A stretch of DNA of 64,000 nt from Solirubrobacter sp963736505 (GTDB taxonomy: Bacteria > Actinomycetota > Thermoleophilia > Solirubrobacterales > Solirubrobacteraceae). Position numbers and translations under genes: made by a program. Below, piece by piece: positions 1 to 10,072 of the stretch. Where the stretch lies: assembly GCA_963736505.1 (NCBI GenBank), contig CAVTOZ010000001.1, positions 558,001 to 622,000 on the forward strand, in the 5' to 3' direction. Position 1 is the stretch's first letter, and the number at the start of each line of letters is the position of its first letter. The notes under the pieces were generated by a model. The model was not told where the DNA came from and made no database searches. It saw nothing but the letters and a program-made list of their open reading frames with translations.

Positions 1-387
1 CTCGAGCACCAGCTGCACCTGCGCGGGATGCGTCGAGTCGAGCACGTGCAGCGTCAGCCCGTCGGCGTCCTCGAAGCTGCGCCGGAACACCTCGGGCGCG
101 AGGCTCGAGCCGCCCATCCCCAGCAGCACGGCGTCGGTGTAGCCCGCGTCGCGGACCTCGGCGGCGAACGCCTCGAGATCCTCGACCTGCTCGCGCATGC
201 GCTCCGCGATGTCGAGCCAGCCCAGGCGGTCGGAGACCTCCGGGGTGCCCTCAGGCGCCCACAGCGTGCCGTCGCGGCTCCAGATCCGCTGGACCACGCG
301 CTCGGATGCGGCGGCCTCGAGACGTCGCGACACGGCGTCGGCGTAGCGCTTGGGGACGTCCGCCTCGATCGTCGTCACGTCGCTCAT
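1..387 (-). CDS. pgi: Glucose-6-phosphate isomerase, N-terminal part (runs off the window)
   Basis: Only the first 129 codons are present; the gene continues past base 1. The visible part resembles the isomerase half of actinobacterial transaldolase/phosphoglucose isomerase proteins, including the motif LLGMGGSSLAPEV around residues 88-100. The enzyme interconverts glucose-6-phosphate and fructose-6-phosphate in the cytoplasm. The ATG start is supported by a strong Shine-Dalgarno (AGGAGG) about 8 nt upstream, so this is a free-standing isomerase start and not an internal part of a fusion. Transketolase lies 1.7 kb away on the same strand, separated by a chemoreceptor on the other strand, which suggests a sugar-phosphate gene neighbourhood that has been interrupted. 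The remainder of the protein cannot be judged here. Confidence 0.85.
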   Translation of the reverse strand, partial: MSDVTTIEADVPKRYADAVSRRLEAAASERVVQRIWSRDGTLWAPEGTPEVSDRLGWLDIAERMREQVEDLEAFAAEVRDAGYTDAVLLGMGGSSLAPEVFRRSFEDADGLTLHVLDSTHPAQVQLVLE

Positions 388-459
388 ACGTTTTTCCTCC
401 TGCAACCAGCCGCTGGATCGTGGCCAGGACGCTAGCGGACGAATAGACGAGGCAGGCTT

Positions 460-2127
460 GTGAGCGACGTGACGATCACACGGACCGTGACCACCGCCCA
501 CGACATCTCGCCCGAGCGGCAGCTCGACGGCATCCGCAAGAACGCCGATCGCCTGCTCGCCTTCCTGCTGGTCCTCCACCTGCCGGCCGCGCTCGCGCTC
601 GCGCCGCTGCACGGCTCATGGATCGCCGCCATCGTGGTCGGCGGCGGACTTTCGGCCGCCGCGTGGATCGTCGCGACCACCTGCCCCGGCACGGTGCTCA
701 GCCGCTACGTGATGGTCATCGCCTACCTCGGCTACTCCGCGCTGCTCATCTCCGAGACGCACGGCATGATCGAGATGCACTTCCACATCTTCGGCGCGCT
801 CGCGTTCATGCTCGTCTACCGCGACTGGCGCGTCCTGGTCGTCGGCGCCGCCGTGATCGCCGCCCAGCACGTCGGCTTCGAGCTGCTGCAGGCGTCCGGC
901 GCGCACGTGTACCTGATGCCGCCGACCAACGTGCACCTCGCGCTCGTGCTCGTGCACTCCGTGTTCGTCGTGTTCGAGGTCAGCGTGCTCGTGATCATCG
1001 CCCGCACGATGGAGGCCGAGACCGTCACGCTCGCCCACCTGCGTGCCGGCGACGCCGTCGAGCGCGAGCAGCTGGCCAGCCTGGCCGGCGCGCTCGAGCG
1101 CCGCGACCTGCGCGCCACCAGCACCCACGAGGGCGCCGCGGGCGTCCTGCAGGCCGGCATCGGCCAGGTCGCCGCGCTCGTGCAGACGATCCAGACGACC
1201 GCCGTCGAGCTCTCCGAGACGTCGCGCGAGGTGTCCTCCGCGTCCGCCGAGTCGGAGCGCTCCAGCGCGGAGATCGCCGACGCGATCACCAACGTCGCGG
1301 CGCTGACCGAGCAGCAGGCGCGCGTCGTGGCCGAGGCCGGCGACGCCGCCGGCGAGGCGTCCGCCGCCGTCACCGAGGCGCTCGCCGCCGCCGAGAGCGC
1401 CGCCGAGGCCGCCCGCGAGGCGCTGGCCGACGCCGAGCGCGGCATCGCCACCGCCGCCGACGCGCGCGCCGCCATGGCCGCCGTCGAGGAGTCCGCCGCC
1501 GCCATCACCGAGGCGTCCGAGGCGCTCGCGCGCCGCTCGGGCGAGATCACCGGCTTCGTCGTCACGATCACGACGATCGCCGAGCAGACCAACCTGCTCG
1601 CGCTCAACGCCGCGATCGAGGCGGCCCGCGCCGGCGAGAGCGGCCGCGGCTTCGCCGTCGTCGCCGACGAGGTGCGCAAGCTGGCCGAGCAGTCCGCCAA
1701 CGCGGCCGGCTCGACGAGCGAGATCGTCAACGAGATCGCCGCGATGACGTCGAAGGTCGCGACACTGGCCGGCGAGGGCGCGCAGCGCACCGAGGTCGGC
1801 TCGGAGACCGTCGACCGCAGCCGCGGCGAGTTCGAGCAGATCGCGATGCGGGCCCGCACGGTCGCCGAGCGCGTCGAGGCGATCGCCGGCGCGAGCCGCG
1901 AGGCCGCCACGCACGCCGAGGCGAGCCGCGCGCGCATGGCCGAGCTGGCCTCGCTCGCCGAGTCCTCCTCCGCGACCACCGAGGAGGTGGCCGCCTCCAC
2001 GCAGGAGACGGCCGCCACCGCCGGTCAGCTGGCGTCTTCGGCGCAGCGGCTGGACGTCGTGGCCGACGCGCTGTCGGGCCTCGTGGTCCAGTTCGAGGTC
2101 TCGCAGCCCGAGACCCCGGCGCCGCGC

Positions 2128-2145
<18 letters not shown>
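460..2145 (+). CDS. Methyl-accepting chemotaxis protein with multi-spanning membrane sensor
   Basis: A 561-residue chemoreceptor that would signal to CheA/CheW. Residues about 30-190 form roughly six hydrophobic segments instead of the usual two helices around a periplasmic domain. This region carries histidines in a pattern (EMHFHIF, then AAQH about 30 residues later) seen in membrane-embedded sensor modules. Residues 200-550 are a long Ala/Glu-rich coiled coil. The conserved signalling hairpin tip (IAEQTNLLALNAAIEAARAG) lies near residues 373-392. The start is GTG at 460, only 72 bp from the divergent isomerase gene. Its last 18 bp overlap the 3' end of transketolase on the other strand. 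No che genes are nearby, so the ligand and partners are unknown. Confidence 0.93.
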
Positions 2146-4149
<2,004 letters not shown>

Positions 4150-4196
4150 GAGGCCTCCTGAGGGTCGCGAGGAAATGGCCGCGGAGACGGTACTAA

Positions 4197-4210
4197 GTGA
4201 GGCGTCTCAC
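4197..4210. promoter_or_regulatory. Short inverted repeat upstream of transketolase
   Basis: GTGAG-GCGT-CTCAC has perfect 5-bp arms around 4 nt, about 50 bp before the transketolase start. It is next to a TAGTAC box on the minus strand that could be a -10 element. An operator is possible, but the arms are short and the regulator is unknown. Confidence 0.3.
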
Positions 4211-4279
4211 GGGGGTAAGGGGTCGGTGCCCTCAGGTCGGCCCGGACGCCCGATGTACGGGCCGCGTCTCAGCCGCAAT

Positions 4280-4447
4280 ATGACTCTCATGCATCCGACC
4301 CTCATGACAGGACTCGTCAACGAGCGCGCCTACGCGCTCCGCGCGGAGGCCGTTGACCGCCGCCGCAGCCGCTTCGCCCTGCGCTCCCGCTCCCGCCGGG
4401 CTTCGGCCCGGCGGCTCCGGCCCGCGCCCCGCGTCGCGCACGCGTAA
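4280..4447 (+). CDS. Possible small basic protein (55 aa)
   Basis: This fills part of the 328-bp space between transketolase and msrB. The frame starts MTLMHPTLMTGL, with a second possible ATG at 4289, and ends in an Arg/Ser/Pro-rich tail. The N-terminal MHPTLM...L pattern resembles small actinobacterial proteins whose function I do not know. No clear Shine-Dalgarno is seen. The tail has low complexity, which in GC-rich DNA can arise by chance. No transmembrane helix or metal motif is present. It could also be part of a leader RNA. Confidence 0.35.
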   Translation: MTLMHPTLMTGLVNERAYALRAEAVDRRRSRFALRSRSRRASARRLRPAPRVAHA

Positions 4448-4465
4448 CAAACTCGCGCCTGCGCC

Positions 4466-4471
4466 TACTGT
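4466..4471 (+). promoter_or_regulatory. -10 box of a leaderless msrB promoter
   Basis: TACTGT ends 6 nt before the msrB ATG, and no Shine-Dalgarno lies between. This is the spacing expected when transcription starts at the start codon itself. The same arrangement recurs at several other genes in this window. Confidence 0.6.
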
Positions 4472-4477
4472 TCAGGT

Positions 4478-4885
4478 ATGGCGACAGAGATCAAGAAGAC
4501 TGACGCGCAGTGGCGCGAGGAGCTCACCCCTGAGCAGTACCAGGTGCTGCGCCAGGCCGGGACCGAGCGGGCTTTCACCGGCTCATACTGGGATTGCCAC
4601 GACGACGGCATCTACCGCTGCGCAGGCTGCGGGGCGGAGCTGTTCTCGTCGGGCACGAAGTTCGAGTCGGGCTCCGGCTGGCCCAGCTTCACGGAGCCGG
4701 CGGTGGCCGAGGCGGTGGAGGTCAAGCGCGACCTCTCGCACGGCATGATCCGCTCGGAGGTCGTGTGCAAGGCGTGCGGCGGCCACCTCGGCCACGTGTT
4801 CGACGACGGCCCGCGCGACGCGGGCGGGCTGCGCTACTGCATCAACTCCGCCGCGCTGGACCTGGACCCCAAGACCTCGGCGTAG
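4478..4885 (+). CDS. msrB: Peptide-methionine (R)-S-oxide reductase
   Basis: A 135-residue MsrB that reduces methionine-R-sulfoxide in oxidised proteins. Two zinc-binding CxxC pairs are visible (CAGC near residue 46 and CKAC near residue 95), followed by GGHLGHVF and the catalytic-cysteine motif RYCINSAAL near residue 122. The length is typical of the single-domain enzyme. The start is a leaderless ATG. The last 52 bp are also coding for the convergent SRPBCC protein on the opposite strand, an unusually long convergent overlap. Confidence 0.96.
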   Translation: MATEIKKTDAQWREELTPEQYQVLRQAGTERAFTGSYWDCHDDGIYRCAGCGAELFSSGTKFESGSGWPSFTEPAVAEAVEVKRDLSHGMIRSEVVCKACGGHLGHVFDDGPRDAGGLRYCINSAALDLDPKTSA

Positions 4886-5313
4886 CGGTTCAGCAGGCCT
4901 GGCCAGCCGCCTACGCTGGACACGGCCTCGCGGATCGCCTCCGCGGTCTCACCGTGGCGCTCGAGGTGACGATGCTCGAGCGCCACGAGCGTGGAAGCGC
5001 CCTGCGGCGTGAAGCTGACCTCGATCTCGCTGAACCGGTCGGCGCGGTAGACCCACTCGCCGTCGAGGTGCCAGGTCAGCACGACGCGGTGCGGCGGCTC
5101 CCAGGCGAGCACCTCGCCCCACTCGCACTCGCTGCCGTCGATGTCGCGCTCGTACCAGCGGCCGCCGGTTCTCGGCTCGATGATCGCCTCTTGGAGATCG
5201 GCCTGACCGATCTTGTGGCTGCGCGGCCACCAGCTGTCGAAGCGCGTGGTGAACATCTCGAACGCGCGCTCCACCGGCGCGTCCACCGTGATCTCCTTGC
5301 GAACATGGATCAT
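4834..5313 (-). CDS. SRPBCC/AHSA1-like ligand-binding protein
   Basis: A 159-residue START-fold protein of the AHSA1 type, with an N-terminal strand (VRKEITVDAPVERAFEMFT) and a central GGRWYERD segment leading into the core sheet. Such proteins usually bind a small hydrophobic ligand; the ligand here is unknown. The start ATG overlaps the stop of the upstream ArsR gene by 4 bp, so the two are translationally coupled. This ArsR plus AHSA1 pairing is common. Its 3' end overlaps msrB by 52 bp. Cytoplasmic, with no signal peptide. Confidence 0.85.
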   Translation of the reverse strand: MIHVRKEITVDAPVERAFEMFTTRFDSWWPRSHKIGQADLQEAIIEPRTGGRWYERDIDGSECEWGEVLAWEPPHRVVLTWHLDGEWVYRADRFSEIEVSFTPQGASTLVALEHRHLERHGETAEAIREAVSSVGGWPGLLNRYAEVLGSRSSAAELMQ

Positions 5314-5612
5314 GGGTGCTGCTCCTTCTCGACGGCCTCTTTGAACGAGGCGAGGGCTGTGGTCCAGAACTGGTCGAAGTAGGCGCGCAGGGCGCCGATC
5401 CCGCTCGGGTCGAGCTGGTAGAGCCGGCGCGTGCCCTGCGCGCGGTCGATCACCAGCCCGGCCGCCTTGAGCACCTTCAGGTGCTGCGAGACGGCGGGCC
5501 GGCTGACGGGCAGCTCGCTCGCGAGCTCCCCGACCGCGGTCGGGCCCCGCGCGAGGCGCTCGAAGATGGCGCGCCGCGTCGGGTCCCCCAGGGCATCCAT
5601 TCCGTTAGTCAT
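5310..5612 (-). CDS. ArsR-family winged-helix regulator
   Basis: A 100-residue regulator with the ArsR core: DALGDPTRRAIFERLARG, the recognition helix around VSRPAVSQHLKVLKAAGLV, and a wing (GTRRLYQLD). It lacks the cysteine pair of metal-sensing members, so it probably responds to another signal or acts with the coupled SRPBCC protein. An alternative ATG 12 bp downstream is possible (MDALGD). Two copies of CCGTTAGT around the start could be an autoregulatory site. Confidence 0.88.
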   Translation of the reverse strand: MTNGMDALGDPTRRAIFERLARGPTAVGELASELPVSRPAVSQHLKVLKAAGLVIDRAQGTRRLYQLDPSGIGALRAYFDQFWTTALASFKEAVEKEQHP

Positions 5613-5626
5613 GGCTTACCGTTAGT
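5602..5626. repeat. Direct repeat CCGTTAGT x2 at the ArsR start
   Basis: CCGTTAGT occurs at 5602-5609 and again at 5619-5626, spanning the ArsR start codon, in a locally AT-richer patch. It may be an operator for the ArsR protein; direct repeats are atypical for ArsR dimers, so this is tentative. Confidence 0.3.
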
Positions 5627-5680
5627 GTGGACTTACGGATGCCGCGTGTCAAGCCCTGAACGTCCGTTTATCGGCAGCCG

Positions 5681-5686
5681 TACGGT
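5681..5686 (+). promoter_or_regulatory. -10 box of a leaderless ABC-transporter promoter
   Basis: TACGGT ends exactly 6 nt before the ATG at 5693, with no Shine-Dalgarno. It fits the leaderless pattern of this window and would drive the three-gene operon 5693-10010. Confidence 0.55.
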
Positions 5687-5692
5687 GGTCTG

Positions 5693-6361
5693 ATGGCGGT
5701 CATCCGCGCCGAGGGGCTCGTGAAGACGTTCGGAGAGGGCCGCGCCGCCCGGCGCGTGCTCGACGGCGCGTCCTTGTCGGTGAGCGCGGGCGAGGTCGTC
5801 GCGGTGATCGGGCGCTCCGGCTCGGGCAAGTCGACGCTGCTGCACCTGATCGGCGGGCTCGACCGGCCGGAGGCGGGCTCGATCTTCGTCGACGGCGAGC
5901 AGGTGACCGGCGCGGGCGAGCGCGCGCTGTCGCGGCTGCGGCGCCGGCGCGTCGGGTTCGTGTTCCAGTTCTTCCACCTGCTGCCGGAGCTCACCGGCGA
6001 GGCGAACGTCCTGCTGGCGGGGCGCGTGCGCGACGCTTCGCCGGACGCGGGCGCGCGCGGGCAGGCGCTGATCGATCGCCTCGGGCTGCGCGAGGTCGCC
6101 GGCTCGCTGCCGCACCAGCTCTCGGGCGGCGAGCAACAGCGCTTCGCGATCGCCCGCGCGCTCGTCAACGACCCGGCCGTCCTGCTGGCCGACGAGCCGA
6201 CCGGCAATCTCGACGTCGAGGCCGGCGCCGAGGTGCTGCGGCTGCTGCGCGCGGGCGCCGCCGAGGGCCGCGCGGTCGTGCTGGTCACGCACGAGAGCGC
6301 GGCGGCCGCGATCGCCGACCGCGTGCTGCGGCTCGAGCGCGGGCAGCTGGTGCCGGCGTGA
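5693..6361 (+). CDS. ABC transporter ATP-binding protein (LolD/MacB type)
   Basis: A 222-residue ATPase with Walker A (GRSGSGKST, about residue 39), the Q-loop region, signature LSGGEQQR (about residue 143), Walker B (VLLADEPTGNLD) and the H-loop in LVTHES. DEPTGNLD and the short length place it in the MacB/LolD subfamily, which powers FtsX-like permeases that move lipids, peptides or lipoproteins mechanically. It overlaps the next gene by 4 bp (GTGA). The substrate cannot be read from the sequence. Confidence 0.93.
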   Translation: MAVIRAEGLVKTFGEGRAARRVLDGASLSVSAGEVVAVIGRSGSGKSTLLHLIGGLDRPEAGSIFVDGEQVTGAGERALSRLRRRRVGFVFQFFHLLPELTGEANVLLAGRVRDASPDAGARGQALIDRLGLREVAGSLPHQLSGGEQQRFAIARALVNDPAVLLADEPTGNLDVEAGAEVLRLLRAGAAEGRAVVLVTHESAAAAIADRVLRLERGQLVPA

Positions 6362-8595
6362 TCGCCGACGCGCTCGCGGGGCTGCGCGCGCGGCGCTCGC
6401 GGACGCTGCTGGCCTCGCTCGGCATCGTCGCGGCGGCGCTCGTCGTCGGCACCGCGACGACGGTCGGCTACTCGCTGGCGACGGGCTTCGACCGCTCGGC
6501 CGAGCGCGCGGACCTGCCGGACATCATCGCCCGCTTCTCGCGCGACGACGAGGCGAAGGTCGACGCGCGCGTACGCGCGCTGCCGAACCTCGCGGCGCGC
6601 TCCTACCGCGCCGAGCGGCTCGGCACCGGTCTCGCGTCCGACACGCAGGCGACGGACAAGGGCGCGCTCGAGTTCGTCCTCGGCGGCCGCCGCGGCTACG
6701 TGATCACGTCCGGCCACGACCTCACGGGGCGCCCGGGCGAGGTCGTCGTCGAACGCGGGCTGGCCCAGGCATGGGGCCTCAAACCGGGCGACGAGCTGCA
6801 CGTGCAGCGGTTCGGGCAGATGCGGATCGTCGGCATCTCGGTCGCGCCCGACAACGTCGCGTACCCGCTCGCGAAGGCCGCTCGCGTGTACGTCTCGACG
6901 GCCTGGCTCGACTTCAGGCCGCGGCCGAACGTCGCGCTGCTGTGGCTGCACGACCCGTCGAAGGCGGACGTGACGCTGACGCAGGCGCGCGCCGTGTCGT
7001 TCGGCATCGGCTCGCTGCAGTTCATCACCCGCACGGGCGTCAAGGTCCTGCTCTCGCAGGCGGCGGGGATCGTGATCTCGCTGCTGGTCGCGTTCTCCCT
7101 GGTCGCGCTGGTCGCCGCGGGGACGATGCTCGCCGCCGGCGCGCACGCGGACGTGCAGCGGCGGCTCGGCGCGTTCGGCGTCCAGCGCGCGCTCGGCTTC
7201 ACGCCCGCGCGGATCGCCGCGCTGCAGGCGGTTGAGGCGACGATCGTCGCGCTGCCGGCGGCCGCGCTGGGGATCGCGCTGGGCTCGGCGCTGGTCGCAC
7301 GGCCCGCGGGCGACCTCCTGGCGGCGCTGAACGAGCTCAGCGCCGGCTGGGCGCTCGTGCCGCCGCTGCTGCTCTGCCTGCTGGTCGTCACGCTCGTCGT
7401 CGTCACCGCCGCCACCTGGCCCGCATGGAGGGCGGCGCGACGTCCGCCGGTGGAGATCCTCCGCGGCGGCGACCTCGCCGACCGCAAGCCGCGAGCGGGC
7501 GGATCGAGCGGACTCGCGGTCCTCGGCGCGCGCTTCGCGACCGCCGCGCGCGGGCGCTGGGTGGCCGCCGTGGCGACGATCGCGGTGTGCGCCGGCGTCG
7601 TGACACTGATGCTCGCGCTGGCGTCGCTGCTGGAGCGGCTGCGCACCGATCCCGGCACCGTCGGCAAGCGCTATCAGCTCAGTCTCACCCTCGACTCGAG
7701 CCATATACCTGACGCCGCGAAGATCCCCGGAGTGGCGGCGGTGGGCCGCAGATACAGCGTCGATGCAGCGGATTCGTTCCGCCTCGGCGAGCCCGTGCGC
7801 CTCGTCGCCTACCCGGGCGACCACACGGAGTTCGAGGCGCCGCCGCTCGCCGAGGGCCGCCGGATCGTGGGCCCCGGGGACATCGAGGTCGGCCAGGGGA
7901 TGGCCGACGCGCTCGGCCTCAACGTCGGCTCCGTGTTCGCCGCGCAGCTGCCCGGCGGCGAGGAGGTGCGGTTCCGGGTCAGCGGCGTCGTGCGCGCGCT
8001 GGAGAACGACGGGCGGATCGCGTGGGTGCGGCCCGACCGGCTCGTGCTGCGCGATCCCGACCTGCAGCCGCAGGTGGTCGTCCGGCTCGGGGCGGGCGCG
8101 GACCGCGACAAGGTGGTCAGCCGGCTGGAGGCGCTCGGCGGCCGGCTCGCGCCGGTCGGCGCCGCCCAGACCGACAACGCGCGCTTCCTCGCCGTGCTGG
8201 CCGCGGTCCTGCGCGGCGTCGGGCTGGCCGTCGGGCTCGTCTGCCTGTACGCGCTGATCCAGGCGCTGACCGTCACCGCCCGCGAGCGCCGCGGCGCGGT
8301 CGCGCTGCTGCGGGCGTGCGGCGCCGACTCGCCGACCGTCGCGCTCGTGCTCGGCGGCGCCGCCGCGGCGGTGGCGGTCCCGGCCGCGCTCGCCGGCGTC
8401 CTGCTCGGCACGTACGCGTTCGGCCCGCTCGTGGCGCGGCTGGCCGCGGGCTTCGCCTCGCTCCCGCTCGCGCCGACCACGGGCCAGGTCGCGCTCGTCG
8501 TCGCCGGCCTGCTGCTGCTGGCCGCCGCCGCGACGACGATCGTGGCCCGCCGCGTCCTGCGAGAGCCGATCGTCGCGGGGTTGCGCGAGGAATGA
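6358..8595 (+). CDS. FtsX-like ABC transporter permease
   Basis: A 745-residue permease with the FtsX/MacB architecture. It has an N-terminal helix, a large extracytoplasmic domain, three helices around residues 230-350, a second extracytoplasmic domain and a final helix bundle near residues 620-740. GTG start, coupled by a 4-bp overlap to the upstream ATPase and by ATGA to the downstream metallophosphoesterase. The duplicated FtsX halves suggest one polypeptide supplies all membrane helices. The cargo is unknown. Confidence 0.9.
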   Translation: MIADALAGLRARRSRTLLASLGIVAAALVVGTATTVGYSLATGFDRSAERADLPDIIARFSRDDEAKVDARVRALPNLAARSYRAERLGTGLASDTQATDKGALEFVLGGRRGYVITSGHDLTGRPGEVVVERGLAQAWGLKPGDELHVQRFGQMRIVGISVAPDNVAYPLAKAARVYVSTAWLDFRPRPNVALLWLHDPSKADVTLTQARAVSFGIGSLQFITRTGVKVLLSQAAGIVISLLVAFSLVALVAAGTMLAAGAHADVQRRLGAFGVQRALGFTPARIAALQAVEATIVALPAAALGIALGSALVARPAGDLLAALNELSAGWALVPPLLLCLLVVTLVVVTAATWPAWRAARRPPVEILRGGDLADRKPRAGGSSGLAVLGARFATAARGRWVAAVATIAVCAGVVTLMLALASLLERLRTDPGTVGKRYQLSLTLDSSHIPDAAKIPGVAAVGRRYSVDAADSFRLGEPVRLVAYPGDHTEFEAPPLAEGRRIVGPGDIEVGQGMADALGLNVGSVFAAQLPGGEEVRFRVSGVVRALENDGRIAWVRPDRLVLRDPDLQPQVVVRLGAGADRDKVVSRLEALGGRLAPVGAAQTDNARFLAVLAAVLRGVGLAVGLVCLYALIQALTVTARERRGAVALLRACGADSPTVALVLGGAAAAVAVPAALAGVLLGTYAFGPLVARLAAGFASLPLAPTTGQVALVVAGLLLLAAAATTIVARRVLREPIVAGLREE

Positions 8596-10010
8596 GACGC
8601 GTCGCCGCACTCGCGCTCGTGCTCGCGGCCTGCGGCGGCGGCGATCGCGCCGCCGCCCCGCCGATGCCCGGCTCGACGCTGCAGGCCACGCTCGTCGACC
8701 CGGACGGCGACGGGTTCCTGAACGCCGGCCCGGGCGAGCCGCTGCTCGATCGTGGCGGGCACGCGGCTCCCGGCGCGACGCTCGCGACGTTCGGGCAGCT
8801 GACCGACACGCACGTGCGCGACGAGGAGTCGCCCGCGCGGGTGCCGTTCCTGGACCGGCTCGGGGACCGCTTCACGTCGACGTTCCGCCCGCAGGAGGCG
8901 TTCTCCACGCAGGTCCTCGACGCGGCCGTGCGCGCGCTCGACCGCGAGAAGCCCGAGGCCGTGTTCGTCACCGGCGACATCGTCGACAACGCGCAGGAGA
9001 ACGAGCTGACCATGGCGACCGACACGCTGAACGGGCGCGAGGTCGATCCGGACAGCGGCGCGAAGGGCTACGACGGCGTGCAGAGCCCCGACGAGGCCGA
9101 CCCGTTCTACTACCGCCCCGACCACGACGCGCCCGAGCACCCCGGCGTGCTCGACGAGGCGCAGAAGCCGTTCAAGGCGGCCGGGCTGGACGCGCCTTGG
9201 TACCCGATCGTCGGCAACCACGACGTGCTGGCCCAGGGCGAGGTGCCGCCGACGCCGGCGATCGACGCGTACGCGACCGGCGACCGGCTCGTCACGTCGC
9301 TGGACCCGCACCTGCGCCCGCCGCGCGAGGAGGCGCAGGCCAAGCAGGCCGTCGCCGCCGTGCTCTCGGGCGCCTTCCCGCTGCCGTCCGAGCGCGTCCC
9401 CGCCGACCCCCATCGCCGCCTGCTCGGCTCCGGCGACGTCGAGCAGCGTCTGATCCACGCCGCCGCCAAGGGCACGGCGGCACCCGGCGGCCTGATGGAC
9501 TACGCCGTCGACGTCGGGGCGCACGTCCGCGCGATCACGCTCGACACGGTGCTGCGCGACGGCACCTCGCAGGGCCGCGTCTCACCCGAGCAGACCGCGT
9601 GGCTGCGGCAGCAGCTCGCGCAGGCGGGCGACCGCTGGGTGATCGTGCTCTCGCACAACCCGCTCGACGCGTCGGCGGGCGGCGGCGAAGCGCTGCAGGC
9701 CCTCGACGCGGACCCGCGCGTCGTCGCCGCCATCTCCGGCAACCGCCACAAGAACGTCATCACCCGCCACAACCGCTTCTGGCTGATCGGCACGTCCTCG
9801 CTCGCCGACTTCCCCCAGCAGGCGCGCATGTTCCGCCTGCGCGCCACCCGCACCGGCGTCGCGCTCGAGACCTGGATGGTCGACCACGACGGCAAGGGCC
9901 TCGCCGGCGTCAGCCGCGAGCTCGCCTACCTCGACGCCCAAGGCGGCCGCCCGCAGCGCTTCGCGGGCACGCGCGAGGACCGCAACGCCCGCCTCTACGT
10001 GTCGGGGTAG
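8592..10010 (+). CDS. Lipoprotein metallophosphoesterase
   Basis: A 472-residue calcineurin-like phosphoesterase anchored outside the membrane. The N-terminus (MRRVAALALVLAAC) is a short lipoprotein signal with a lipobox cysteine at residue 14. Metal-ligand motifs are visible in order: GQLTDTHV (D/H), VTGDIVDN (D), VGNHD (N/H), SHNPLD and SGNRHKN (H). The layout resembles a family of actinobacterial secreted metallophosphoesterases. The start overlaps the stop of the permease (ATGA), so it is the third gene of the ABC operon and may act on the transporter's cargo. The substrate is not deducible. Confidence 0.85.
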   Translation: MRRVAALALVLAACGGGDRAAAPPMPGSTLQATLVDPDGDGFLNAGPGEPLLDRGGHAAPGATLATFGQLTDTHVRDEESPARVPFLDRLGDRFTSTFRPQEAFSTQVLDAAVRALDREKPEAVFVTGDIVDNAQENELTMATDTLNGREVDPDSGAKGYDGVQSPDEADPFYYRPDHDAPEHPGVLDEAQKPFKAAGLDAPWYPIVGNHDVLAQGEVPPTPAIDAYATGDRLVTSLDPHLRPPREEAQAKQAVAAVLSGAFPLPSERVPADPHRRLLGSGDVEQRLIHAAAKGTAAPGGLMDYAVDVGAHVRAITLDTVLRDGTSQGRVSPEQTAWLRQQLAQAGDRWVIVLSHNPLDASAGGGEALQALDADPRVVAAISGNRHKNVITRHNRFWLIGTSSLADFPQQARMFRLRATRTGVALETWMVDHDGKGLAGVSRELAYLDAQGGRPQRFAGTREDRNARLYVSG

Positions 10011-10040
10011 CCGTCCGCCGCGTTTTTCGCTAGCGTCGTA

Positions 10041-10054
10041 TTAGGTCACCCTAA
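10041..10054. promoter_or_regulatory. Iron-box-like inverted repeat (DtxR/IdeR type)
   Basis: TTAGG-TCAC-CCTAA matches the first 14 bases of the DtxR/IdeR consensus (TTAGGTTAGCCTAA) at 12 positions and keeps the TTAGG/CCTAA arms. It lies about 20 bp before the EfeO start, where bound repressor would block transcription. Since EfeO is an iron-uptake protein, iron repression is plausible. No DtxR gene is in the window. Confidence 0.6.
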
Positions 10055-10072
10055 GAATGGGAAGCGGAGGGG

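Noticed and set aside
5668..8610. A 980-codon antisense frame under the ABC permease
   Set aside because: No homology; the composition is typical of GC shadow frames.
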